A stretch of DNA of 64,000 nucleotides from Podocnemis expansa (taxonomy: Eukaryota > Chordata > Testudines > Podocnemididae). The translations under genes and the position numbers were made by a program. The stretch covers positions 20,611,395-20,675,394 of the forward strand of contig ML681998.1 in assembly GCA_007922195.1 (NCBI GenBank), in the 5' to 3' direction. The notes beneath the pieces were generated by a model, which was given only the letters and a program-made list of their open reading frames with translations, had not been told where the DNA came from and made no database searches. Positions 33,420-43,823 of the stretch are shown here, piece by piece. Each line of letters begins with the position of its first letter. Within the stretch, counting starts at the first letter, position 1.

Positions 33420-33835
33420 AAGAAATGCCTGCATGGATTTCTACCTAAGAACCCTGCAACCAAAGAAGAGGATTGCTACTTCTTGCAACTCAAGCCTTTG
33501 GACTTGAATTGACACTGTAACTGAGATGTGGGTGAACTCCACCTAAACTTTGGGGCTCTTGGGTTTCTTTCCCCATGATGTTTCTGTGTCTTTTTAAATT
33601 CATTTTGTTTTTCTTATAAAATTTATCAAGTACTATTTTAATGTGGGGAGGGTAACTGGACAATCTTTGCTGTGTGTCCCTTACAAACTGAATCCTGGGT
33701 CTCCAGCTGCTTCTTTATAGGAGTTGGGTTTAATTTTAATTTTTTTTGAGGCACTGGAGAAGGGCAATTTAAATGAATTCTAGCCACGCGAAAGGTTACG
33801 CAAGCTCTCATATGAATTTATCACTGGACTTCTGC
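33420..33835 (+). repeat. Unclassified dispersed repeat, copy A
   Basis: Collinear with 56455-57560 once the CR1 there is removed. Shared blocks are GCCTGCATGGATTTC, ACCAAAGAAGA, GCCTTTGG, TGTTTCTGTG, TTGTTTTTCTTAT, CTGAATCCTG, CTCCAGCT and GGCACTGGA. The T-rich AT segment and following region look LTR-like, but no terminal TG/CA pair or coding part is evident. Confidence 0.6.
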
Positions 33836-35334
33836 TGCTGGCTATTAGATGTGTTACAGGTTCTTTACATGATTCTATTAAGGAGAGAATATGTATGAGT
33901 TAGAGATGGGTACAGATTCAAAGTCCAGATCTACAGTCACATTTGAGAGCTCCACACTGCAAACGCTCCAAGTTTCTTCAGTGTTCAGGTTTGGAGTCTT
34001 GGTCCACCCACTGTACAGATGAAGACTAGCCATGAATTTTTGATATTGATCCAGACATAAACTTTCCACAAATCTGGAAGTGATTGGGTCCCTGACTGTA
34101 AGCCAGGTACATCCCTAGAATAATACAATCTAAACCCAACTGATTTAAAGGAGCTGTGCTGCTGAGAGAGAAAAAAATTAACTTAACTCCAGCAGCAACT
34201 GTGTATGTGTGAATTACTGAAAAGATACCAACTTTAGTTGTGTGTGTGGTTCTGAACTTTTTTCCTTGCTGCATATTAGGACCTGAACTTTTTCCCCTCT
34301 TCATCTAAATAAACTGGGAATGGGTAAGACAGACAATAAAGCAAGTCTGTCGGAACAAAAGAACTTTTATTCAAAACATACATAACTGTTCTCAAAGATG
34401 AAGGCTGGGTTACTCTCCATTCAATCCACTTTCATACACTTATTATTTCTGAAGTATTAGTTTCACTCTTGAACACCATGCCTAACTTAGTACTTGAACC
34501 ATAAAATCTGTGGTCATCAACCCAGTGTCCTAGAGGCACATGAAGCACTTTACTTGCAACTATTCCTTCCCTGTTTAACACCAGACAATAACTCTTCTTG
34601 ATATTATCTGATTTATCTTTTCCTCTGACATTTGGGAGAGAGGGCCAACCAGTTTATAAAGAATGGGAATTAGGACTATATAACATCAAAAGAGGAAACC
34701 ATGGGTATACAGAATTATAGCTTGAAGGACTGCACATGGGGTGCCTATTGAGAGGGGAGAAAAATCAGACACACACTGCCCAGGCCTAAACATCAGAAAC
34801 AGAACCTGAGAGGATTTCATCACTGCACAGGTGACATTTAGCTTTCGAGGAAAGGAAGAGATGATGGAATTTACTAACACAATACTTAGCCAGCTGTTTC
34901 CCCTAATGTACCTCTTCAGTAGTTCAAGCTTAAAGATCATTGCTTTACAGAAGGCATTTAAAAACACAAATATATTTAATATACATTTGCTATAATACAA
35001 GATTTATTTGCTTCCACTTTCAGGGACACCACTTAATGTTAAAATGGTTCATTTCATCAACAGTTCCAGGTTAAGGATAAGTGGGTTAGATCAAAGGATT
35101 ATTTTCCACAATAAAAGAGAAAGATTAAGTAATATCTAAAAAAAGTTTTTTAAACAGAAATGCATCAGAACCTCATTAAGACTGGCTCCTCTGCCATGTT
35201 AGACATTCTGATATTTTAACTAAGTACACTAAATGTTTTGCCACCAGAATGCACAACCTAAAAAATAAGGCAAGAGTCACAATTACCATTATCAGAGTCC
35301 TCAAAGACTGAGAGCCTCATTATTCTTTTGCTTA
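33836..35334. other. Unannotated non-coding DNA
   Basis: Nothing recognisable. Confidence 0.5.
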
Positions 35335-35434
35335 TTTTACACTGGTGTAACTTTTGTTTATTTCATTGAAGTCAGTCTTTATTCACATCAGTGGAAGGGC
35401 CTGATCCAAAGTGGTTTAAGTTAGTCTTCCCAAT
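35335..35434. repeat. Palindromic repeats, the second split by an insertion
   Basis: TTTACACTGGTGTAAC to TTTCATTGAAGTCAG is a copy of the repeat at 9773-9866. It runs into GGGCCTGATCCAAAG, the left half of the 26516-26573 repeat. Its right half (CATTAACTTCAATAGACTTT then AGATCAGGCC) lies at 37409-37440, beyond a 1975-bp TIR element. Confidence 0.6.
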
Positions 35435-35994
35435 GGCTATGTCTAAACAACAGGGGTCGGTTAAGCCAGCTTAATAAAGTCTGCTTAAAGTAGACCTTAT
35501 TAAGCCAGCTTAGTACATCCACACTCGAAATGCCAGGAGACTGTCCATGTCCACACTGGCAGCTTCTAGGTGGCCCTAGGAGGGGTGCAGTGTGGGTACC
35601 TGGACCACAGTGCACCACAGCAGAGGTGTCTCTCTCTTCTGGCCACTCCTTTACTATCAGAAGTGAGTGACCACACCACCCTCCATACTGGGTGTGGCAA
35701 CAGGCAGCCCAGGGAGACCAGGGAGCCTGATGGAGCCCAGTGATGTGCCAGCACAGCACAGCACACCTTCTCTGTGTTGCCCAGACGCCTCTGCCTCTGG
35801 AACAGGTGCTGCAGGGCAATTGCCAGCTCAGGGGCAGGACAGAGCAGTTGTTTAGACTCAAATACCAGGAAACAGCACATAGAGGAATGTGAAGTCAAAT
35901 CACCTGTTATAATGGGAAAAAAAATCCATAGTCAGGATTTAATCCTGCTTTCACACAATCTAACCTAAAAGAAATAACACATAGAAAGAAAGTT

Positions 35995-36210
35995 GCTGTT
36001 TCCTAGTGTTTGAATCTTAACAACTGCTTTGATTTGCTGTTAGAATGTGAGCTGATCCTATGTCTTACACTCCCCTGCATTTATTTCCTACCATTCTGTA
36101 AATTCCTCCATCTTCAAACTGATGAAGTAGGATTTTTCTCCCATGAAAGCTCATCCAATAAATAAATGTGTTAGTCTTAAACAGTGCCTCTGGACTCCTT
36201 GTTTGTTTTA
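35995..36210 (-). mobile_element. Penelope-type right arm inside the TIR element
   Basis: TTTGAATCTTAACAACTGCT and TTTGATTTGCTGTTA match the sequence just after the endonuclease stop in the 6122-6905 element. They are followed by CTTACACTCCCCTGCATTTA, AAGTAGGATTTTTCTCCCAT and GTTAGTCTTAAACAGTGCC. It is therefore the 3' end of that family, without its partner arm. Confidence 0.72.
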
Positions 36211-36214
36211 CAAC

Positions 36215-37085
36215 ACTATCAGGGGGTCCTTTGAGAAGGGGAGACACACAGGGTTGGTGGGAGAGGGGGGAGGGAGAGCCAGGGTCAGGCTGAAAAGGGC
36301 AAGGGGGAAACACACAGGTTTGGGCAGAGAACGGGGAGACACCGGGGACTGGGCTGAGAAGGGCAAGGGGGGAGACACATGGCTTTGGGCAGAGAAGGAG
36401 TGAGACAGGCAGGGTCGGGCTGAGAATGGGGGAGACATGCAGGGCTGACTAAGAACAGAAGAGATGTGGGGTCAGGCTAAGAACAGGGGAGAGGTGTAGG
36501 GTGGGTTAAGAACAGGGGAGACATGCAGGGTTGGGCTAAGAACGGGGGAGACATGCGGGGATGGGCTGTGATTCGGGGGTTGGGCTATGATGCGGGGAGG
36601 TGCCAGGTCGGGCTGTGATGCTGGGGTAGCGCTGTGATACATGGAGACGCTGGGGTTGAACTGCAATGCAAGGGGATGCTGGGTTGGGCTGCAATGCGGG
36701 GGGGTGGTGCTAGGGTTGGGCTACCATACAGTGAGATGCCAGGTCAGGCTGCGGTGTGGGGAGATGCTGAGGTTGGGCTGAGATGCTGGGGTCATGCTGC
36801 AATGCAGGGAGATGCTGGGGTCNNNNNNNNNNGGTCATGCTGCAATGCAGGGAGATGCTGGGGTCAGGCTGAGATGCTGGGGTCATGCTGCAATGCAGGC
36901 AGATGCTGGGTTTGGGCTGCAATGAGGGGAGATGCTTAGGTTGGGCTGCAATGCTGAGGTCCGGCTGTGATGAGGGGAGATGCTGGGGTCCAGATGAGAT
37001 GCTGGGGTTGGGCTGAGAATGGGGGAAATGGCAGGGTGGGCTGTGATGCCCATCGGGCTCAGAACGGGGGAGATGCTGGATCAGT
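36215..37085. repeat. GC-rich minisatellite, unit about 28-35 bp
   Basis: Degenerate head-to-tail units alternate GGGCTGAGAA(C/T)GGGGGAGA with CATGCAGGGT in the left half, and GGGCTGCAATGC, GGGGAGATGCTGGG in the right half. At least twenty units are present and are interrupted by a 10-base gap. Unit size drifts, so a computed period is needed. Open frames across it are compositional. Confidence 0.82.
36823..36832. other. Assembly gap, 10 N
   Basis: Ten unknown bases within the minisatellite. The sequence on both sides is nearly the same unit (GGTCATGCTGCAATGCAGGG), so array length here is unreliable. Confidence 0.98.
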
Positions 37086-37408
37086 CGGGGAAAATGTGGA
37101 GTTTGGATGTGGTCCACACAGCTGGGAATGCTCCCAGCTGTGTTGTACCTTCTAGTCAACCCCCATCCTCCTGTTTTCTGTGGTTGGGAGGCCAGTTAAG
37201 TCAACTTAAGGCAATTCCCCCTTTACATCGCCTTAAGCCAACTTAATAAAGTTGACTTAACTGTAAAGATGACTTTATAAGTGGAAGTTATAAAGTCGAC
37301 TTTATTTGATGCTAAAGTTGACTTTATTGCCCTGCAATGTACACAGGGCTTTGTTTAAGTTGACTTAAGGGCCCTTAAGTTGACTTAAACAAACAGTGTA
37401 GATATACC
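37086..37408. repeat. Right subterminal arm of the TIR element
   Basis: Repeats of TTAAGTCAACTTAA, AATAAAGTTGACTTAA and AAGTCGACTTTAT in both orientations, counterpart of the motifs at 35455-35515. Non-coding. Confidence 0.6.
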
Positions 37409-37725
37409 CATTAACTTCAATAGACTTTAGATCAGGCCATAAATAAAAGCAGAATGAGGTTTTAGATCAAACTATTTATTCTTTTAGCATTTCTATTATT
37501 ATAGCTATGGCTCTGACCATGCTACTTATGACAAGGGCCCAGATCCTAAATGGTATTAAGGTGCCTAACTCACACTGAAATCAACAGAAAATGGGCATGC
37601 AATACCTTTGAGGAGCTGGGTCTAAGAGACTATAGGAAGTACACACCTCTAGATCTTCATTGATAACTTGAAAGTCAATTGATATTAAGAATATTTTGAA
37701 ATGTCAAGTGAGTGATGCCTTAGAT

Positions 37726-38207
37726 AAGTGGTTCCCAGCCTTTTTGCATTGAGGGCCACAGATACAGTTTTTACTACCCTTAAGGGCCATCAGTCTCCAT
37801 CAAGAGTCACCCCCGCACCTCCAGCCAGATGGAAGGATATTAGCAAGGAGGTTTTCCTTTCCCTCTGGTTACAGCAGGAAACCCACACACATCCTATGCT
37901 CCACCTGGGCCCCTAGGAAGCCAGGGGGATGAAAGATCAGTGCTCCCCTCCCACCAGGGACGTTAGCAACTAGGGATCCATGGAGGGCACTTTTCTGTGC
38001 TCCCTGCTACAGCCAGGGGTTAGGGAGCACTGATTTCCCATCCCCTTAGATGAAGCAAGGACCCTGGTCTTTTACCCCACAGCAAGGCACTCTGCCTGGG
38101 TCCTTAGCCAGCAGCTCCCTTCTACAGCCAGTGGAAGAGGAGTGGAAAGTCACTGAAAGCTCCCATGGCCCACTTTTGGCTTTCAGGCCACAGGTTGGAA
38201 ACCACTG
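37726..38207. mobile_element. hAT non-autonomous element with 8-bp duplication
   Basis: The left end AAGTGGTTCCCAGCC and the reverse complement of the right end GGTTGGAAACCACTG are the hAT TIR type CAGTGGTTCCCAACC. Flanking octamers CCTTAGAT (37718-37725) and CATTAGAT (38208-38215) match at seven of eight bases. The 482-bp interior is GC-richer than its surroundings and non-coding. Confidence 0.88.
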
Positions 38208-38391
38208 CATTAGATACTCTAAATCAACTGCAGAGATCTCGGATTTTCCCTGATGATATTCTACATCTGCTGAAACTTGAGAGCTTTTGTTGACACTACA
38301 AGGAAATTATGGAGGATAGGATCAATTTACTTAGTATTATATCCTACATTGGGATATCATAGCTGCTTTTAGAGGACACCTAGGAAAACAG

Positions 38392-38532
38392 GTGAAGTGG
38401 GTTGCAGTCCACGAAAGCTTATGCCCAAACAAAATTTCTTAGTCTTTATGATGCCACAGGACTCTTGTCGTTTTCGTATACAAAACTCTGTATGTTTGTG
38501 CTAAGACGGCTACCCCTCTGGAACTAGGGGAA
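38392..38532 (-). mobile_element. Penelope-type terminal arm, second subtype
   Basis: GAAGTGGGTTGCAGTCCACG, AAAGCTTATGCCCAAAC, ATGCCACAGGACTCTTGTCG and the head AAGACGGCTACCCCTCTGGA form one full arm, here as reverse complement. No opposite arm. Confidence 0.72.
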
Positions 38533-39206
38533 CAGAGATACTTTTTCCATTCACAGAGTTTGTCTCCATACGAAAACATAAGCCTGTATGTATAAAATGA
38601 ATTGAATTCAAATTGACTTAGGAATAGAATACTGTCCTATTTATCTACAAGCTCATCTCCCTATTCTAGTTCTGATATCTGGACATGTCACCATCAGTAT
38701 AAAATAATTTAGGCTATCATATGATTGAAGTTGGAAGACTTCATCTATGTTTATAGAAATCTTTGTATTAGAATATTAAGTGCCAGACATAGGCGTTCTG
38801 AGAGACAGGGCAAGCTGACTGCATTCCTTAAATGCAGTTGCAAAGTTTGTTTAATTTGTTTATAAGAGATCTTAGGTGAGATAATATCATAAACCTACAT
38901 TGTTAATTGTATTAAACAGATGCAATTTAAATAAAATAAAGTAAAAATAATTCACAGAGCTGAAGGTAGGTATGGGGGGAATGAACATAAATTAGTGTCT
39001 GATAATAACAGATCTAGTTATGCATGGCAAGAGAAAAGGAATAAAAATGTATGCACCCGGATATAATCTAATCACTAAAGGGATAGGAGTGATCCCTCCT
39101 CCATCCTTGCTGAGCATTGCATGATTAGCTAAATGTATTATGCTGTCATTTCAGTTTTGAAGCATCAAGTATCTGCCACTGCTTAAAGCAGGATACTCCT
39201 CTAGAC
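38533..39206. other. Unannotated non-coding DNA
   Basis: Nothing recognisable. Confidence 0.5.
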
Positions 39207-39386
39207 AAATGGTTTTCAAACTTTTTCCTCAGGACACAGATGAAAAAAAAATCATTTATGCCTGTGACCCACAATTACACCTTTGAGAAATGCTCTTTTG
39301 GTAGCAGCAGCAGGTGAGGCTGCAACCCAGCATCTGAGGGTCTACAATCCAGTACTGCGTCCAGACTCATAGTTTGAAAACCACTG
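39207..39386. mobile_element. Short hAT element with decayed 8-bp duplication
   Basis: The TIR AAATGGTTTTCAAACTTTTT pairs with AGTTTGAAAACCACTG. Flanks CTCTAGAC and GCCTAGAG share five of eight bases, including the central CTAGA. 180 bp, non-coding. Confidence 0.8.
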
Positions 39387-40258
39387 GCCTAGAGGGACCA
39401 AGACTCATATTTCAATTGACTTTTTAGAAAAGTCCTGTTAAGCCATGCATTTTTAAATATAGCTAAATGCAAATTCATACATTTAGTTCCAGTGACATCA
39501 CTAAGACTGACTTGAGGTGACTATGAGTTTACCTTATGTATACTATATTTCCCCATTTTTAGGCATATGTTTTTTGTCATAAGACTGGAAAATAAAAACC
39601 AACAATGTTTTGTTTTCAGAGACTCACATTTTTGTAGAAAGACCCAAAGACTTGATATAACATGTTAAATTTAATCTCATTCAGTGAATTTTGCAAAATG
39701 TGATAAATTACAGTTTTATTTGAACAGATTATGGAAGGCCCTCTTTCATCCAAAACTAGCATGCAAAGCGTCATGAACTAGGAATGATATGGGGTGCTGT
39801 TTGAAGTGATTTTCATCATATACAAGGTTTAAAGTTTGTTTCGATGGCTCACAGAACCACTGAATGTGGCCTTGTATAAACTAGAAAGTATTGTCACTAG
39901 AAGTCCACTTTTGCTGGCACCCCCCCCACCATACACACCTGAATGCTTGATGAAAATACCTTGTTTTTCCAACAAAATAATACCATGTGTGCAAAAGACA
40001 TAGCACCTTTTTTTGCAAATGTTTTGTCACAAAAGAGGCAGTGTGTATGCTGATTCCTTTTTGTATATCTCCATGTTAAGAAGCCTCCAGAAATGCCCCA
40101 GAATGCCAATTCTGACCACTCTGGTCTTCCAGTTGCACTCTACTTTCTGCAGCGACTAGCCCCTCCCAATTGTAAGTCCCAGGAAGTTTTGAATGCTCTT
40201 GATTTCACTTCCTGTTTGTTTGGTGTGGAAAGCTAGCATGTCATGTTCCCAAGCAACA

Positions 40259-41819
40259 ATGGTGGCTCCACACAGCAAACGCTCTTCCGCCTGGAGCGCA
40301 GGAAAGGTGCTGGACCTGATAAGCATCTGGGGAGAATTTGCTGTGCAGTCCCAGCTGTGCTGCAGCAGAAGAAATTTTGACACTTATGGCCAAATTTCTA
40401 GTGCCATGGGGGAAAGAGGCTATGAGATGGACACGCTTCAGTGCAGAGCCAAGGCAAAAGACCTGAGGCAGAGCTACCATAAAACCAGGGAGACAAACCA
40501 TCGCTCTGGCTCAGCACCAGCTGCATGCCAATATTACAAAGAGCTGGAAGTTGTCATCTGCAAGGACCCTGCATTCACCCTCAGAGCTCCTGAAGACACC
40601 TCTGTGGCACTGGAACTAGCAGAGCAGAGCCTGAGGAGGAAGTGATAGATGAGGAAGTAGAGCTGGAGGATGACCCAGAGCCAGGAAGTGGCACAGCACA
40701 GCTTGGGAGTCAGGAGTGATTTGCCATCCACCAACCTCCCTGGCAGACATTAAGCCAGGCCCAGTCCTTCAGCTGCAGTGCTCCAGAGGCGGGAGGGGGA
40801 ACCTCTGTTAACTGTTTGCTAAGCCAATGATGCTGTGTTTAGGAAGTGACTCTTCTAGATAGAACTGGTGGTAGGAGTGGGTGGAAGACTGTAGCAGAAG
40901 CTGTGTCTGCATCTGGCCTCCCATTCTCCAGTGCATCTAGAGGACCATCATTCTCAGTGCACTGATGCATATGGCTATTTCCTGAGCATCCTCCGCTGTG
41001 ACCTCAATGAAAGTTTCCTGGATGTATGCCCTGATTCTTTTGCTCGGATTCCCCTCACTAAAGCAGCTGTGTTTCCCCCCACAGAGGACGACACTGTCCC
41101 CCACCAATTGGAAAGCATGGGACCGGGAACCAAAGCAGCACACAACCCTGCAGCATAGGGACATCGTTTAGGCTTGCTTGCATGCATGATATGCATTCTA
41201 GCCTCCCTGCCAAGTATAAGGAGTGAGATATCAGCTTCTATGGGCACTTCAAGGGGAGAAGGTGGGCACAAAATTTAGAATGATAATGTCAGTGTATGGT
41301 CATTGATGCACAAAGCAAAGCCCCTTCCCAACTCCCTGAACCTCAGATAAACTGAGTGTTCTTGAGCCTGTGTGTGGAGTTCATCATTTCCAGGATCATT
41401 AAGGAGCTGCACTCTATTCAGGGGGATAGCAAGAGTAATACAGTTTTCAAACTGTTACATACATATTAGGAAGGCAATAACAATGGTTCCTTTATTCATC
41501 ACATTTCTTTTTCAAAGAAGTGACCTTCACAGCCAGAGACCCCACGCCTGCCAACCATCTTAGATAAGGAAGCAGCCTCACCGAAGCAAGGAGGACATGT
41601 TCTAGGAGCTCCTACAGTCCTCAGAGGAATGCAGACTAGAAAACAGGGTTTGGAGAGAAGCAATGGTGAAGAAACAGCAGGAAACAGAACTGCAAAGAGA
41701 ATTTCAGGAAGAGGCAAGATCATAATGACAAATTGCTGCAGCTGATGCAAGAGCAGACAGAGCTCCTAAAGACAATGGTTGCTCTCCAGACACAGCTGCT
41801 GCATGTTCATCCCCCTTGA
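40259..41819 (+). pseudogene. Harbinger Myb/SANT-like DNA-binding protein, frameshifted
   Basis: The start at the ATG of MVAPHSK (40259) gives a Myb/SANT-like domain of about 90 residues: AWSAGKVLDLISIWGE, AVQSQLCCSRRNFDTYGQIS, then LQCRAKAKDLRQSYHKTRE and AACQYYKELE. The domain binds DNA and in Harbinger elements recruits the nuclease to the ends. At about 40630 the frame shifts by one and enters an acidic stretch (EEEVIDEEVELEDDPEPG) followed by a stop. The C-terminal part is recognisable again at about 41570-41819: KEDMFxELLQSSEECRLENR, then a frame change into KLLQLMQEQTELLKTMVALQ, a coiled-coil-like segment, ending in HPP and TGA. So one gene of roughly 500 codons with at least two frameshifts and stops. 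The middle (40800-41530) is poorly resolved and may hold an insertion. Confidence 0.82.
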
Positions 41820-42132
41820 GATACACCAGCAGTTTCTCACAACCTCTCCACACACTCCCATCAAGCATTCCTATGAAGCTCAAGGACCCACAGGACACAA
41901 TGTTACATCCACCCCTTCACACAGCTACAGGAATGACAGATGGACATACATGTACCTGTAATACCCTCCAGCACCCCTCTGCATGCTCACTGTTTGCTGT
42001 TTAATAATAAAGGGTGCTTCAAACGTGTAGACATTATTTATTCAGTTAGATCACAAGACATGTTCTTCTGCAGCTGTAGGTACCTGCAGGTCTTCAGCTT
42101 CACAGTGCCACAGTGATGACTACATGGTACAT

Positions 42133-43165
42133 TTATGGGTATGCATTGTGAAAATGCTCCCTGAGTGCCTTCCACATGTGGATAGCTTGCCACTGTGTCC
42201 CCCTAAAATCCCTGACACCTCATTGTTTGTAGACACATGCAAGGCAATCTGCCTGTGCAGTCCACCCATGGCTAAACTTCTCAACCTTACTTTCACAGAG
42301 ATTGTGGAAGACACAGAAGGTGGCTATAACAGCAGGAATATTGTCCTCATTTGAGTCCAGCCTGCCATATAGACATCTCCAGCATATTTTGAGTCTCCCA
42401 AAGGCATACTTAATTGTCATTCTGCAGCTGCTCTGCCTACTATTGAACTACTTCTTGCTAGTATCTAAGTTGCCTGTGTAAGGCTTCATGAGCCATGGCA
42501 TCAGTGGGTAGGCTGTGTCTTCTAGGATCACTATAGGCATCTCCACATCCACAACTGGGAAGAAGGTCCCTAACTGTAACCTCTGGTTCAGTCCTTTATT
42601 CCTGAAGATATGAGTACCATGCACCTTTCCTGACCAATCAGTATTAATATCTGTGAAGTAGCCCCAGTGATCGACAAGTGCCTACAGCACCATGGAGAAG
42701 TAGCCCTTCCTATTAATGATTTATGTACTTAGTTGTGAGATGATCTGGAGTCAGAATCGGAATGTGTGTGCCGTCTATCACCCCACCACAGTCAGGGAAT
42801 CCCGTAGGTGCAAATCTGTCTGGTATCTTGCACACATTCCCTAGAAGAATAGTACTTCACAGCAGAGTTTGATTGATACACTTATGATAGCATCGTCCCA
42901 ACAGTGGGCCTAGTGACTCCAAACTAATTTGTGACTGACTGGTAGCAGTTGCCAGCTTCCACACAGCAGTTGCAGCACCCTTCTTCAAAGCAAGGGGCAG
43001 CTCTCAGTCTGGTGTCCTTGAGCCATAGGGCAGGGGCCAGCTCAGCACACAGGTCCAGGAAGGTGGCTTTATATATTCAAAAGTTCTGTAGCCACTGCTC
43101 ATCATTCCAGACTTGCCTAACTATGCAGGCCCACCACTCAGTGTTTGTTTCTTGTGATCAGAATT
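42133..43165 (-). pseudogene. HARBI1-like DDE transposase, broken by stops
   Basis: Read from about 43160 downward on the minus strand: EWWACIVRQVWNDEQWLQNF, FLDLCAELAPALWLKDTRLR, KGAATAVWKLAT and the linker to CGGVIDGTHIPI, holding the first catalytic aspartate. Next come INRKGYFSMVL and DINTDWSGKVHGTHIFRN with the second aspartate, PIVILEDTAYPLMPWLMKPY, and KYAFGRLKICWRCLYGRLD, the AFGRLK segment after the glutamate region of this family (here IKY where VEC/VER is usual). It continues as FCVFHNLCE and ends ALREHFHNAYP with TAA at 42133-42135. Stops interrupt at several points: after LQNF, in MVL*ALVDHWG, before FNSRQ and after VYKQ. One frameshift lies near 42990. In the family this is the nuclease of cut-and-paste transposition. 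Order and spacing make the identification secure; it is not functional. Confidence 0.87.
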
Positions 43166-43228
43166 GGCAGTGCACTGTGTGCAGATGCTCTGTGAAAGAA
43201 AACAGCAATGCAGTGCTGTTCATCTGCA

Positions 43229-43362
43229 TATCAATCAATCAATCAAATCATAGGGCTGGAAGGGACCTCATGAGATCATCGAGTCCAACCCCCTGGGAAC
43301 TGAACCCAGGACCTTCTGCATGTTAAGCAGAGGTGCTAGCCACTGACTCAGCTGGTCCAGCT
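43229..43362 (-). mobile_element. tRNA-Val-like SINE with CR1-type tail
   Basis: On the minus strand a tRNA-like head is followed by a CR1 3' tail and a short ATTG/GATT run. The head has a box-A-like GTGGCTAGCACC, a perfect 5-bp anticodon stem (TCTGC with GCAGA, 43315-43331 region) around loop TTAACAT, whose anticodon would be AAC (Val), and a T-arm CTGGGTTCAGTTCCCAG containing the B box GGTTCAGTTCC. The tail reads GGTTGGACTCGATGATCTCA, GGTCCCTTCCAGCCCTATGA. SINEs borrowing the 3' end of their partner LINE are established in turtles; here the partner would be CR1. Confidence 0.8.
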
Positions 43363-43746
43363 TGTCTGATCCCTGTTCTGATTCCTACTGTGCAACCAGC
43401 TGTTATTTGTTCAAAGTGCTGCAAGCAACACTGGCGAGTAGAGCTGAATCTATTTTTTCAGATTTGGATTGTGGACACACAGGAAATAGTGGGGAAATGT
43501 TGAAAAAGGGTGTGAGTTGCTAATAGCAATGGTGAATGACAACAAGGAAACACACAGCTCCATGGGACACTGAAAATTTACTCAATGTGCTCTGCATTCC
43601 TCTTCTTTATCCCAATAGTCCTAGCATTGGAAACTGACAAGTTGTATGGTGGGATAGGTGCCCACAGTGCACTGCTCTTACTGAGAAAAATTCAAAGTCC
43701 AGTGTGGACGCTCCTTTGCAACACAAGGTGTGCTATGTGGATGCAC

Positions 43747-43772
43747 AAAAGCACTATACGTATAGTGCTTTT
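43747..43772. repeat. Perfect 26-bp palindrome near transposon end
   Basis: The half-site AAAAGCACTATAC is followed directly by its reverse complement, with no spacer, 51 bases inside the inferred right end of the Harbinger element. It could be a subterminal protein-binding site, but no role is shown. Confidence 0.85.
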
Positions 43773-43823
43773 CTTTTATAGGAAAGCCTTATTTTGCAAA
43801 ATTTCTCTAGGGTAGACATGACC

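Larger units (their letters stand above)
35435..37409. mobile_element. 2-kb TIR element carrying a Penelope end and a minisatellite
   Basis: The left end GGCTATGTCTAAAC and the reverse complement of the right end GTGTAGATATACCC pair as TIRs. Flanks are AAT (35432-35434) and ATT (37410-37412), a 3-bp duplication with one change judging from the intact target at 26516-26573. The subterminal arms carry repeated TTAAGTCGACTTTAT and CAGCTTAATAAAGT motifs, a different word set from the TTCGAATTAA MITEs. The interior is GC-rich and non-coding. Autonomous ancestry is unknown; a Harbinger-type affiliation is inferred. Confidence 0.7.
39868..43823. mobile_element. PIF/Harbinger transposon, two genes, inactive
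   Basis: A plus-strand Myb-like gene (40259-41819) and a minus-strand HARBI1-like transposase gene (42133-43165) converge. This is the two-gene plan of PIF/Harbinger elements, in which the Myb-like protein assists DNA binding and the nuclease cuts. Degenerate ends GGCCTTGTATAAACTAGA and, reverse-complemented from the right, GGTCATGTCTACCCTAGA match at about two thirds of positions. Flanks are TGT and TGA. A SINE at 43229-43362 inserted upstream of the transposase. Multiple stops show it is dead. The exact ends are the least certain part. Confidence 0.8.

Noticed and set aside
36241..37080. Tandem array considered as CRISPR-like
   Set aside because: Units are degenerate and contiguous, with no constant repeat and unique spacers, in vertebrate DNA.
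36143..37246. Open frames rich in Gly, Arg and Pro
   Set aside because: Translations of a degenerate minisatellite, one crossing an N gap.
43293..43355. tRNA-Val-like fold considered as a real tRNA gene
   Set aside because: Acceptor stem is not formed and a CR1 tail follows directly, so it is a SINE head.
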